Below, one piece after another: positions 6,965 through 13,703 of a stretch of DNA of 14,905 bases (positions are counted from its first letter, which is position 1; each line of letters starts with the position of its first letter). The translations under genes were made by a program, and so were the position numbers. The notes under the pieces were generated by a model that saw only the letters and a list, made by a program, of their open reading frames with translations, did not search any database and was not told the DNA's origin. The stretch is from CAZHCG01 sp046484285 (GTDB lineage: Bacteria; Myxococcota_A; Polyangia; JAAYKL01), in assembly GCA_046484285.1 (NCBI GenBank), contig JAWOBP010000011.1:1-14905 (forward strand), in the 5' to 3' direction.

Positions 6965-7843
6965 GTGGGTCTGTGCAGCATGACCGGATTCGGCCGCGGA
7001 GCCGCGCCCTTCGAGCAGGGCCGCCTGGTGGTCGAGCTACGCACGGTCAACCATCGTTTTCTGGATATCCGCGCCCGGTCCCCCCGGGAGCTGATGGCCG
7101 CCGAGCCCCTGCTGGAGAAGCTCGTGCGCAAAGCGATCGACCGGGGGCACTGCACCGTGCACCTCTCCTGCGAGGGCCCGGGAGGGGGAGCGGCCAACGT
7201 CGACACCGAGGTGCTCGGCACCTACCTGCGCCAGCTGATCGCCGTTGGCGAAGATGTCGATCTGTGCCTGGCCGACCTGGTGCCGGTCCTGTCCGGAGCG
7301 CCGGATCTCTACCGGCTTCCCACCTCGGCCGACAGCGAGCGGATCGCCGCGGCGGTCACCGCGGCCTTCGAGGACGCCGCCGCCGAGCTGATCGCGATGA
7401 GGAAGGCCGAGGGCGATGCGATGGCCGAGCAGATTCGCGCGCTGGTGGAAGAGGCGCGCGGATCGGTGGATCGGCTCGTCGAGATGTCCGACGGCTTCAG
7501 CGAGTCCCTGTTCCGCCGCGCGCGGGAGCGGATCGCCTTGCTGCTCGAGGATACCGGGGTCGAGGTCGACTCCCGCAGGCTGGAGACAGAGGCGGCGCTG
7601 CTCGCGGATCGCGCGGACATCACCGAGGAGATCACCCGCCTGCGCAGCCACTGCGACCAGATGCTGGGTCTGATCGAGTCGGGCGGCTCGGTCGGACGCC
7701 GCATGGAGTTCCTCTTGCAGGAGATGGGGCGGGAGGTCAACACGATCGGCGCCAAGGCGGCGCTGGCCGAGCTGACTCACGAGATCGTCGCTTTCAAGGC
7801 CGAGCTGGAAAAGATACGGGAGCTGGCCCAGAACGTGGAATAG
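6965..7843 (+). CDS. yicC: YicC/YloC family endoribonuclease
   Basis: 292 residues, close to the usual family size. The N-terminal signature SMTGFGR (5-11) and VELRTVNHRFLDIR (23-36) identify the YicC-like N-terminal domain. A middle coiled-coil-prone region (about 150-230) leads to the C-terminal DUF1732 block, RMEFLLQEMGREVNTIGAKA (246-265), ending AFKAELEKIREL and QNVE. Family members in E. coli and B. subtilis have been reported as endoribonucleases linked to RNA decay. The start is GTG at 6965, because GGAGGTGA (6953-6960) fits it and it places SMTGFGR at the normal distance from the N-terminus. It lies between the zinc-ribbon gene and gmk, 18 bases before gmk; the yicC-gmk pairing is widely conserved. 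Confidence 0.95.
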   Translation: MGLCSMTGFGRGAAPFEQGRLVVELRTVNHRFLDIRARSPRELMAAEPLLEKLVRKAIDRGHCTVHLSCEGPGGGAANVDTEVLGTYLRQLIAVGEDVDLCLADLVPVLSGAPDLYRLPTSADSERIAAAVTAAFEDAAAELIAMRKAEGDAMAEQIRALVEEARGSVDRLVEMSDGFSESLFRRARERIALLLEDTGVEVDSRRLETEAALLADRADITEEITRLRSHCDQMLGLIESGGSVGRRMEFLLQEMGREVNTIGAKAALAELTHEIVAFKAELEKIRELAQNVE

Positions 7844-7861
7844 AAACGCGCCGGGAGGACC

Positions 7862-8479
7862 ATGACCAAGAAGAACCACCCCCTGTTGCTGATCGTCTCG
7901 TCGCCTTCCGGTGCCGGAAAGACCACTCTCTGCCACCGGCTGCTCGACGAGTTCTCCGACCTGCGCTTTTCGGTCTCGCACACGACCCGCCCGCCGCGCA
8001 AGGGCGAGGTCGACGGGCGCGACTACCATTTCGTCGGGGAGGCCGAGTTCGATCGGATGGTCGACGACGAGCTGTTCATCGAGTGGGCGGAGGTGCACGG
8101 CAACCGCTACGGAACCGCGCACGCCGAGATCCGGGCCGCTTCGATGGAGGGAATGGACCTGGTTTTCGACGTCGACTACCACGGAGCCAGGAAGATCAAG
8201 GACGAGTACCCCGAGGCCGTCGGCGTGTTCGTGCTGCCGCCCTCGATCGAAGAGCTCAGGCGCCGCCTGCATCAACGGGGAACCGAGACCAGCGAATCGA
8301 TCGAGCGTCGCTTCCAGGCGTCCGTCGAGGAGATCAGGCGCTACGAAGTGTTCGACTACATCGTGACCAACGAGGTGGTCGAGGTGGCCTACCGGGACGG
8401 GCTGCGCGCAATTTTGCTCGCCGAGCGTCAGCGCCGGCAGCGGCGCTCGAGCTCCGCCGAGGCGCTGCTCGAAGACTGA
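7862..8479 (+). CDS. gmk: Guanylate kinase
   Basis: Essential enzyme that phosphorylates GMP (and dGMP) with ATP to GDP, in the cytoplasm. Its 205 residues match the usual length of about 205. The Walker A loop is SSPSGAGKTT (13-22). The GMP-binding region contains SVSHTTRPPRKGE (37-49), GRDYHF (52-57), E74 and YGT (83-85). The DVDYHGAR block (103-110) corresponds to the usual DIDxQGA segment. Arginines in the lid region (RRRLHQRG, 133-140, and ERR, 148-150) are present. The Arg/Ser-rich C-terminal tail from about 188 is longer and more basic than in many homologues. The ATG at 7862 has GGGAGG only 3 bases upstream. rpoZ, which often follows gmk, is absent; a convergent gene follows instead. 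Confidence 0.97.
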   Translation: MTKKNHPLLLIVSSPSGAGKTTLCHRLLDEFSDLRFSVSHTTRPPRKGEVDGRDYHFVGEAEFDRMVDDELFIEWAEVHGNRYGTAHAEIRAASMEGMDLVFDVDYHGARKIKDEYPEAVGVFVLPPSIEELRRRLHQRGTETSESIERRFQASVEEIRRYEVFDYIVTNEVVEVAYRDGLRAILLAERQRRQRRSSSAEALLED

Positions 8480-8492
8480 GCGAGGCCGAGCA

Positions 8493-8507
8493 GCGGACCG
8501 GGTCCGC
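8493..8507. terminator. Hairpin between convergent genes, possible bidirectional terminator
   Basis: GCGGACC (8493-8499) and GGTCCGC (8501-8507) form a 15-base palindrome; with a 3-base loop the stem is six base pairs. It lies in the 41-base gap between the gmk stop and the stop of the - strand Cys-rich gene. On the + strand a short TTTT (8518-8521) follows about ten bases later, so the T-run is not ideally placed. Confidence 0.4.
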
Positions 8508-8520
8508 CGAACGATGCTTT

Positions 8521-9360
8521 TCAAAAGAGACCGAGCAACGTCTCGATCGGCGAGGTCGCCGCGCCGGGGGCGCCGAGCGCCGGGCTGCACGCGCAGCCTC
8601 CGACCTGCGGGCCGCCGTCGTCCTGTTCGCCGAAGCCGCCCCCGTCGTAGTCCGTGTCGTAGGAGCTGTCGCTGTCTCCGCCGGTGTCGTCCGTGCCCAT
8701 GCACTCCGCCACCCGCGGCACGCAGATGTTCCAGATCGGATCGCAATCCCCCGAGCTGCAGTCGTCGTCGGTGAGGCAATCCATCATGCACATTCCGTAC
8801 TGGTTCTCCTCGATCGTGTAGACCCAGCAACGGTATCCCTCCGGACAATTCGAGGTGCAAAAGTCGTACTGGTACCAGTTCGGAGAATCGCCCGAGGGGC
8901 ACCCGGAGAACAGGGAGCAGCGGCGCAGGCACAGCCCGCAGTTCCCGGCCTCGACCGGTCCCTCTTCCGTGAACCAGTTGGGATAGGGCCAGCAGTCGTC
9001 CAGGCCGCTGTTGACGCAATCGCCGGTGGAACCGCTCACCTCGTCGTACTCGTAGCGGCACTCCCCGCCCAGCTCGCCGTACTCCGACGGTCCGGCCGGC
9101 CCTCCGTTGCAGCCCGACTCGGCCAGCACCTCCTCGTCCAGGGCGTCGTCCAGGCAGCACGGATCATCGACGCTCTGGCAGAAATCCTCGGGCTCGGTAT
9201 CCGTATCCGCGCCCGTGTCGCCGTCGGTGTCCGCGCCGCTGTCCGTGTCGGTGCCACCGTCCAGGCCGGCGTCCGGATCGCTGTCCGTGTCGGCCCGAGC
9301 AAATGATCCCGAGATCAACGAGGCGACCGTCAAGACGACACCAATCGATCTGTAGAGCAT
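8521..9360 (-). CDS. Exported cysteine-rich protein with Asp-Thr linker
   Basis: 279 residues. A Sec signal peptide (MLYRSIGVVLTVASLISGSF, cleavage likely after ARA at 23) leads into an acidic Asp-Thr/Ser/Gly linker (24-57). Residues 61-220 contain 20 cysteines in patterns such as CGLCLRRC (141-148), CTSNCPEGYRC (168-178) and DCLTDDDCSSGDC (194-206), typical of disulfide-bonded myxobacterial surface proteins. A second acidic, Gly-rich stretch (222-252) precedes GGCACS (254-259) and the C-terminal LGAPGAATSPIETLLGLF. That tail looks like a degenerate MYXO-CTERM without the final arginines. The ATG at 9358-9360 is chosen because AGGAG lies 6 to 7 bases upstream and the signal peptide begins there; the frame extends 19 codons further up without support. 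Function is unknown. It has its own candidate extended -10 promoter. Confidence 0.85.
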   Translation of the reverse strand: MLYRSIGVVLTVASLISGSFARADTDSDPDAGLDGGTDTDSGADTDGDTGADTDTEPEDFCQSVDDPCCLDDALDEEVLAESGCNGGPAGPSEYGELGGECRYEYDEVSGSTGDCVNSGLDDCWPYPNWFTEEGPVEAGNCGLCLRRCSLFSGCPSGDSPNWYQYDFCTSNCPEGYRCWVYTIEENQYGMCMMDCLTDDDCSSGDCDPIWNICVPRVAECMGTDDTGGDSDSSYDTDYDGGGFGEQDDGGPQVGGCACSPALGAPGAATSPIETLLGLF

Positions 9361-9432
9361 TCTCACTCCTCGCGCGCCGGCCCTCTTCTCGGCGAAAAGG
9401 GGCATGTCCACCCCCATGTGATCATCCTAGCA

Positions 9433-9441
9433 ATTATCGCA
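9433..9441 (-). promoter_or_regulatory. Extended -10 promoter candidate of the Cys-rich gene
   Basis: On the - strand TGCGATAAT gives a TGn extension directly before GATAAT (9433-9438; 5 of 6 to consensus). The sequence 17 bases upstream (TGCTCC) is not a recognisable -35 and overlaps the preceding hairpin. The predicted start is near 9426, leaving a leader of about 65 bases before the ATG at 9360. Confidence 0.4.
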
Positions 9442-9451
9442 CCAGATTTCA

Positions 9452-9471
9452 GCCCGGAGCAGACTCCGGGC
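9452..9471 (-). terminator. Stem-loop directly after the M3 peptidase stop
   Basis: An 8-base-pair perfect stem (GCCCGGAG with CTCCGGGC) and a 4-base loop begin 2 bases beyond the TGA of the peptidase gene. On the - strand TGAAATCT follows, so the T-run is poor, but position and stem strength favour a terminator separating the peptidase from the Cys-rich gene. Confidence 0.5.
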
Positions 9472-9472
9472 C

Positions 9473-11590
9473 TCAGCCCTCGTCGCGCTCGAGCCACTCG
9501 CGGAAAGCCTCGAAGGAGGACTCGCGTCCCAGGAAGTGCTCGACCTGCTCGGAGGCGTCCACCGCCCCGCCGGCGCCGATCACGTAGCGGCGATAGCGGC
9601 GAGCGGTCTCGCCGTCCATCAGGCCCTCTTCCTCGAAACGGGTGAAGACGTCCTTGGCCAGCACCAGCGACCACATGTAGGTGTAGTACATCGAGCTGTA
9701 GCCCTCGATGTGGCCGAAGCTGGTGTAGCCGTGCGTGCCCTCCTCGTAGGGATAGGGGTTGTACTTCTCCTGGACCTCCTTGAGCACGCCCAGCAGGTCG
9801 ATCCCCTCGGGATCGCGAGCGTAGTAGTTGTAGGAGAGCGCGGCGTAGAACATCTGGCGCATCACGTGCACGCCCTTGCCGAACTCGTCGGCCGCCTTCA
9901 TCTTCTCGACCAGCTCGGCCGAAATCGGCTCGCCGGTCTCGACGTGCCTGGCGAAGCCGGCCAGCACGTCCGGATCCCAGGCCCACTCCTCCATCAGCTG
10001 CGAGGGCACCTCGACGAAGTCCCACTCGCAGGCGATCCCCGAGAGGTTGACCCAGTGGTAGCCGCTGCCCAGCATGTGGTGCATCAGGTGACCGAACTCG
10101 TGGAAGAAGGTGGTCACGTCGCTGTGCTCCATCAGCGCGGCATCTCCCTCGGATGGATCCGGGAAGTTGCAGACCAGCGCGCCGACCGGGAGACGCTCGC
10201 CGGTGATACCGGTGTAGATGTTGAACATCGCGGCGTGGCCGTACTTGCCGTCGCGCGGGTGCATGTCCAGGTAAAAGCGGCCGATCCGCTCGCCGTCCTG
10301 GACCACGTCGAAGGCCGCGACCTTCTCGTGCCAGACCTCGGCGTCCTCGATCCTCTCGTACTCGACGCCCCACAGCTTCTCGTTGACGTCCAAAATACCC
10401 TGCTGGACCGCGGGGAAGTCGAAGTAGCGGCGCACCTCTCGAGCATCGACGCCGTACTTCTCTGCCTGGATCTTCTTGACGTAGTAGAACCTGTCCCAGA
10501 CCTGGACCGTCTCGGCGTCCGGGTCGTCCTTCTTCTTGCGCTCCAGGATCGCCTCCAGGTCGGACTCCATGCGCGGCCGGGCGATCCTCGCCACCTTGTC
10601 GATGAACTCGCCGATCGCCTTCTGGCTGCCTACCATCTTGTCCTCGGCGTTGTACTCGGCCCAGCTTGGGTAGCCCAGCGTGGTCGCGTACTCGTGGCGC
10701 AGCTCGAGCAGCTTTTTCAGCGTCTCCTCGTTCTGGGGGTAGGCCCGCGAGAGAAACTCCTGGTAGAGACGGCGCCGCAGCTGCGAGCTGTCGGCGTAGC
10801 TCTGTACGGGGAAGAAGTCCGGGTACTCGGTGGTGATCACGACCTTGCCGTTCTTCTCCGGCTCGTGCGCCTCGACGAAATCCTCGGGCATCCCGGCCAG
10901 CTCGTCGGGCTCGACCTCGATGCTGCGCTTGTCCTCTCGGATCCGGCGCGAAAAGTCCTGTCCCACCTCGACGATCTTCTCGTGCAGCTCGGCCAGCTTC
11001 TCGCGCGTGGCCTCGTCCTTGTCCACGCCGGCGCGCCGGTAGTCGCGCAGCAGGTGCTCCAGCGACCGCGCCGCGGCGCCCTCCAGCGAGTCGGGATCGA
11101 GCGCATCGAGCGCATCGTATGCCTCGCGATCGAGCTGCAAATCGGAGACGAATTTCATCGCGTCCTTCTGGCACTTCTCGGCCGCGTCGCGCACCTTCTT
11201 GTCCGGGTGGACGTTGGCCATCAGCTCGGAGAACGGCAGCACGCGGTCGACCGCCGCGTAGATGTCGTTCATCGTCTCCAGCGGGTTGTCCACCGTGCGC
11301 TCGCCCTCGACCGAGACGAGCCTCGCCCGGCAGGCGCGGGCCTCGCCCAGCACTGCCGAGCACTGCCTGCCCACGTCCGCGGGGGATTGCCAGATCTCCG
11401 GTGACACCAGCTCGCCGGAGATCTCCGCGTCCGGCACTTCGATCATCGCCTCCTCCTTGGAACCTTCGCCCTCGCCGGCCGCGCCGGCCTCCTCCTCGGC
11501 GCTGCGGGCCGCCGTCTTGTCCGCCGCCCCCGAGCACCCGACGACCGCCGCCAGCGCCGCGACCGCCGAGATTCCGATTCGATCAGTCAT
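9473..11590 (-). CDS. M3 family zinc metallo-oligopeptidase, predicted lipoprotein
   Basis: 705 residues. Oligopeptidases of family M3 (thimet oligopeptidase/Dcp group) cut short peptides inside a closed channel. The zinc motif HEFGH is at 497-501 (H497, E498, H501), and the third ligand is probably E527 in DFVEVPSQ, which aligns with the DFVEAPSQ block of thimet oligopeptidase. The substrate-binding segment FGHIEGYSSMYYTYMW (625-640; H627, Y631, Y635, Y638) is also present, so the enzyme should be active. Residues 1-19 form a lipoprotein signal (AAVVGC, Cys19), followed by a Glu/Ala/Gly linker (about 26-50), placing it outside the cytoplasm. Typical family members are about 600-680 residues; the excess is the signal and linker. 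The ATG at 11588-11590 has AGGAGGAG upstream. It is probably monocistronic, with its own promoter and stem-loop. Confidence 0.95.
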   Translation of the reverse strand: MTDRIGISAVAALAAVVGCSGAADKTAARSAEEEAGAAGEGEGSKEEAMIEVPDAEISGELVSPEIWQSPADVGRQCSAVLGEARACRARLVSVEGERTVDNPLETMNDIYAAVDRVLPFSELMANVHPDKKVRDAAEKCQKDAMKFVSDLQLDREAYDALDALDPDSLEGAAARSLEHLLRDYRRAGVDKDEATREKLAELHEKIVEVGQDFSRRIREDKRSIEVEPDELAGMPEDFVEAHEPEKNGKVVITTEYPDFFPVQSYADSSQLRRRLYQEFLSRAYPQNEETLKKLLELRHEYATTLGYPSWAEYNAEDKMVGSQKAIGEFIDKVARIARPRMESDLEAILERKKKDDPDAETVQVWDRFYYVKKIQAEKYGVDAREVRRYFDFPAVQQGILDVNEKLWGVEYERIEDAEVWHEKVAAFDVVQDGERIGRFYLDMHPRDGKYGHAAMFNIYTGITGERLPVGALVCNFPDPSEGDAALMEHSDVTTFFHEFGHLMHHMLGSGYHWVNLSGIACEWDFVEVPSQLMEEWAWDPDVLAGFARHVETGEPISAELVEKMKAADEFGKGVHVMRQMFYAALSYNYYARDPEGIDLLGVLKEVQEKYNPYPYEEGTHGYTSFGHIEGYSSMYYTYMWSLVLAKDVFTRFEEEGLMDGETARRYRRYVIGAGGAVDASEQVEHFLGRESSFEAFREWLERDEG

Positions 11591-11628
11591 CGCAACTCCT
11601 CCTGGTGACCTGCTTTCGAACCGCAGAC

Positions 11629-11637
11629 CCTATATCA
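11629..11637 (-). promoter_or_regulatory. Extended -10 promoter candidate of the M3 peptidase
   Basis: The - strand reads AAAAGTGATATAGGG. TG lies one base before TATAGG (11629-11634), with no good -35 at the expected distance. The predicted start near 11622 gives a leader of about 31 bases carrying the Shine-Dalgarno sequence. The AAAA-GTGATATA core recurs before the gene starting at 13704. Confidence 0.4.
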
Positions 11638-11687
11638 CTTTTGCAACCAAGATGCGACGGCCCGCCCGGCGAGGCCCGCGCAAGAAG

Positions 11688-11701
11688 GCCCGCTGGCGGG
11701 C
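11688..11701 (-). terminator. GC-rich hairpin after the membrane-protein operon
   Basis: GCCCGC and GCGGGC flank a 2-base centre (or a 4-base loop with a shorter stem) 4 bases after the stop of the last membrane-protein gene. CTTCTTG follows on the - strand. Position is right for an operon terminator, but the T-run is weak. Confidence 0.4.
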
Positions 11702-11705
11702 GCTT

Positions 11706-12230
11706 CTACTTCCTTCTCCCCAGCAGGTCTCGGGCGGCGGCCGCCAGGACCGCCAGGGATCCAAGCCCCACCAGCGCCGCGACCCACGGCAACCATCCAC
11801 GTCCCCCGGCCCGCTCGACCCCGAGCTGTTCGCTCTTCAGCGTGCCGACCAGGGAGAAGCCGGTCAGCAGCAGGGCCAGCAGCCCCATCAGCAGGTGGCT
11901 GACCGCGCGCTGGCGCAGCTCCTCGGCCGAGCGGACCGACCTCTCCCTCAACTCGGGCGGCACGCGGATCCATCTCCTCCAGCGGAGCGCCAGATAGAAC
12001 CAGCTCAGCGCCACCACCGCGGCCAGCACCAGCATCATCCAGGAGTGGAAGGCGGCCTCCGTGCCCCGGGCGAACGGATTGAAGACACCCAAAAGCACGA
12101 AGGCGGAGGCCAGCAGCGTGTGACACAGCGACTGGCGCAGGTCGGGTCGCGGCGGAAGATCTCCGGCGCCTGCGCGCTGCTCGCTGTCGTTGTCCGCCGG
12201 CTCGCCCATGGCGCGGTGAGTTTGATCCAC
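11706..12230 (-). CDS. Four-span membrane protein, third gene of operon
   Basis: About 174 residues. After a polar N-terminus of roughly 34 residues there are four likely membrane segments: about 35-55 (SLCHTLLASAFVLLGVF), 63-83 (SWMMLVLAAVVALSWFYLAL), 110-130 (HLLMGLLALLLTGFSLVG) and 145-165. An Arg-rich helical loop lies between the second and third. I do not recognise the family. The start is uncertain: TTG at 12248 overlaps the previous stop as TTGA; GTG at 12230 has AGGCGG 7 bases upstream and is used here; ATG at 12209 has no Shine-Dalgarno sequence. All three fit tight coupling to the gene before it. Confidence 0.75.
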   Translation of the reverse strand: MDQTHRAMGEPADNDSEQRAGAGDLPPRPDLRQSLCHTLLASAFVLLGVFNPFARGTEAAFHSWMMLVLAAVVALSWFYLALRWRRWIRVPPELRERSVRSAEELRQRAVSHLLMGLLALLLTGFSLVGTLKSEQLGVERAGGRGWLPWVAALVGLGSLAVLAAAARDLLGRRK

Positions 12231-12244
12231 GAAAAGCCCGCCTG

Positions 12245-13189
12245 TCAATCAGTGCGATGCCCGCCGGCGCGGTGCAGCGGCACCAGCCGCCACAGCGCCA
12301 CCGAGGCGCCCAGCCCGGCGACGATCAGGCCGATCCAGAAGATCGCGGCGTCCGCATCGTGGCGGGCCATCATCACCCGCCCGCCCAGCTCGCCGGAGAG
12401 CAGGAAGCCGAAGACCGCCTCTGCGCCGCGCAGCAGGCGCCGTCTCCAGGGATGGTAGCGGCGGGCCAGCACCATTTCGCGCGCCAGCGTGCGTGTTGCG
12501 CCGACGCTGACCAGCAGCAGTGCCTCCAGTGTCAGAGTGAAGGAGACCCCTCTGGCCAGGCTGCCCATCTGCACCAGCGGCGGGATCTCGTCGCCGATAA
12601 ACCAGGCGGTCAAAAAAACTCCGAACCAGACCGTGTGCGAGCCCACCATCGGTACGTGGCGGTTGACTTGCAGCTCGGTCGGCTCGCGCCAGACCGGCTC
12701 CTCACCCTTGCGGCTGACCTCCTTCCAGAGTCGCAAGGTGGAGCGCACCGTGGCCAGCGAGACCACGGCGGCCAGCGCCAGCAGGCTGAGCAGCACGGTG
12801 TGCATCACTCCCAGCCAGCCGGACCCCGACTCGGCGAACGAGCTGGCTGTGAAGTCGCCGAAGAACAGCGCGGCGCATACCGCGGAGACCGCCCGCATTC
12901 TCATGTGGCGCGGCTGCGGGGTGGCGTTCTCGTCCTTCAACGGATTGGGCGGCTGAGCGCCCTGGGTGGCCAGGAAAGAGAGCAGCATCATCCCGGCGAA
13001 GGTCGCGATGCGAACCGCGCCCGAGAAGAACCAGGTCGCGTCCAGCTCGCCGGGAAGCCCGTCGATCCAGGCGTCCGCGATCCAGACGAGCAGCAGCACC
13101 CCGGCCACGCTTCCCAGCAGCGTGAGCAGCCCCCGGCTCACCGCGTGAAGCTTGCGATCGATCGGCACCGCGATCTCGACCGTCCTCAT
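12245..13189 (-). CDS. Polytopic membrane protein, second gene of operon
   Basis: 314 residues with six or seven likely membrane segments, around 20-42, 56-75, 98-115 (weak), 128-148, 186-206, 213-232 and 281-303. A basic, charged loop (about 150-178) containing LRLWKEVSRKGEEPVW lies between spans, and another Arg-rich loop (YHPWRRRLLRG, 245-255) precedes the last span. GDEIPP (199-204) at the end of a span is a notable acidic/proline motif. I do not recognise a family or catalytic site. The ATG at 13187-13189 overlaps the upstream TGA (13186-13188) as ATGA, a strong sign of translational coupling, and GGCGGGG lies just upstream. The in-frame extension to 13561 is a shadow of the upstream gene. 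Confidence 0.8.
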   Translation of the reverse strand: MRTVEIAVPIDRKLHAVSRGLLTLLGSVAGVLLLVWIADAWIDGLPGELDATWFFSGAVRIATFAGMMLLSFLATQGAQPPNPLKDENATPQPRHMRMRAVSAVCAALFFGDFTASSFAESGSGWLGVMHTVLLSLLALAAVVSLATVRSTLRLWKEVSRKGEEPVWREPTELQVNRHVPMVGSHTVWFGVFLTAWFIGDEIPPLVQMGSLARGVSFTLTLEALLLVSVGATRTLAREMVLARRYHPWRRRLLRGAEAVFGFLLSGELGGRVMMARHDADAAIFWIGLIVAGLGASVALWRLVPLHRAGGHRTD

Positions 13190-13608
13190 CCCCGCCGCCG
13201 TCCTGCTCCCGCGATCCGCGAAAAAACCCTCACCGCCAGCCAGGCCGCCGCCGCCACGATCGCGACCCCGCCCGCGGCCGCGAGCCACTGGCCGGCCGTC
13301 AGCGCCCCGGATCCGCCCGCGGCCAGCTCCGAGGCCGGAGCCCGCAACACTCCGACTCCGATCGCGGCGGCCAGCCCCAACCACAGCCAGAAGAACTTGG
13401 AAGAACGACTCCCCTCTTCGCGCTTCAGCGCACTGTAGGCCACCAGCCCGGCCGCGGCCAGGCCCACCGCGGTCAAGGCCGCACGCACTCCGAACGACGG
13501 CTCTCCGTCGGGAGTCGGGGCCGCGATTCCGATCACGGCCGCGAAGGTGGCGAGCCCGCAAGCCAGCCAGTGCTCTGTGGTGTCGATCGAACGCGCGCGA
13601 CCAGCCAT
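13186..13608 (-). CDS. Small four-span membrane protein, first gene of operon
   Basis: 140 residues with four likely membrane segments (about 14-30, 41-61, 72-90 and 106-129), rich in Ala, Gly and Val. A charged cytoplasmic-type loop (KREEGSRSSK, 62-71) lies between spans two and three, and the C-terminus is RRRG. It is not recognised as a known family. The ATG at 13606-13608 is the first sensible start; further extension to 13728 would run into the divergent promoter region. There is no Shine-Dalgarno sequence. A TTGACA-containing promoter candidate is placed so that transcription would start at this ATG. The stop overlaps the next start. Confidence 0.7.
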   Translation of the reverse strand: MAGRARSIDTTEHWLACGLATFAAVIGIAAPTPDGEPSFGVRAALTAVGLAAAGLVAYSALKREEGSRSSKFFWLWLGLAAAIGVGVLRAPASELAAGGSGALTAGQWLAAAGGVAIVAAAAWLAVRVFSRIAGAGRRRG

Positions 13609-13614
13609 GCGCAG

Positions 13615-13643
13615 AGTGTCGAGCAGCCTCGCGATGGTGTCAA
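13615..13643 (-). promoter_or_regulatory. Candidate promoter of the membrane-protein operon, possibly leaderless
   Basis: On the - strand a perfect TTGACA (13638-13643), a 17-base spacer and GACACT (13615-13620; 3 of 6) are followed by 6 bases and then the ATG. That geometry predicts a leaderless transcript, consistent with the lack of a Shine-Dalgarno sequence. Confidence 0.4.
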
Positions 13644-13676
13644 ATTCGCATCGGTGGGCAGCCTTTTTCCAAAACG

Positions 13677-13685
13677 TGATATACT
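13677..13685 (+). promoter_or_regulatory. Extended -10 promoter candidate of the DUF4215 lipoprotein
   Basis: TGATATACT: TG lies one base before TATACT (13680-13685), preceded by AAAAC. No good -35 lies 16-18 bases upstream. Transcription would begin near 13692, leaving a very short leader that starts at the GGGAGG Shine-Dalgarno sequence (13693-13698). Confidence 0.45.
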
Positions 13686-13703
13686 GGTGAAAGGGAGGAT
13701 TTG

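Noticed and set aside
8521..8590. Programmed frameshift at CTCTTTTGA giving an Arg-rich C-terminus
   Set aside because: The shifted frame has no stop near by and runs antisense through gmk; no heptameric slippery site with a downstream structure is evident.
7037..9306. Long overlapping frames on both strands across yicC, gmk and the Cys-rich gene
   Set aside because: They cross the real gene boundaries and the convergent hairpin; composition is that of shadow frames, whereas YicC and Gmk are unmistakable.
9536..11404. 622-residue + strand frame antisense to the M3 peptidase
   Set aside because: Lies entirely opposite a gene with intact catalytic motifs and good Shine-Dalgarno sequence; no independent support.
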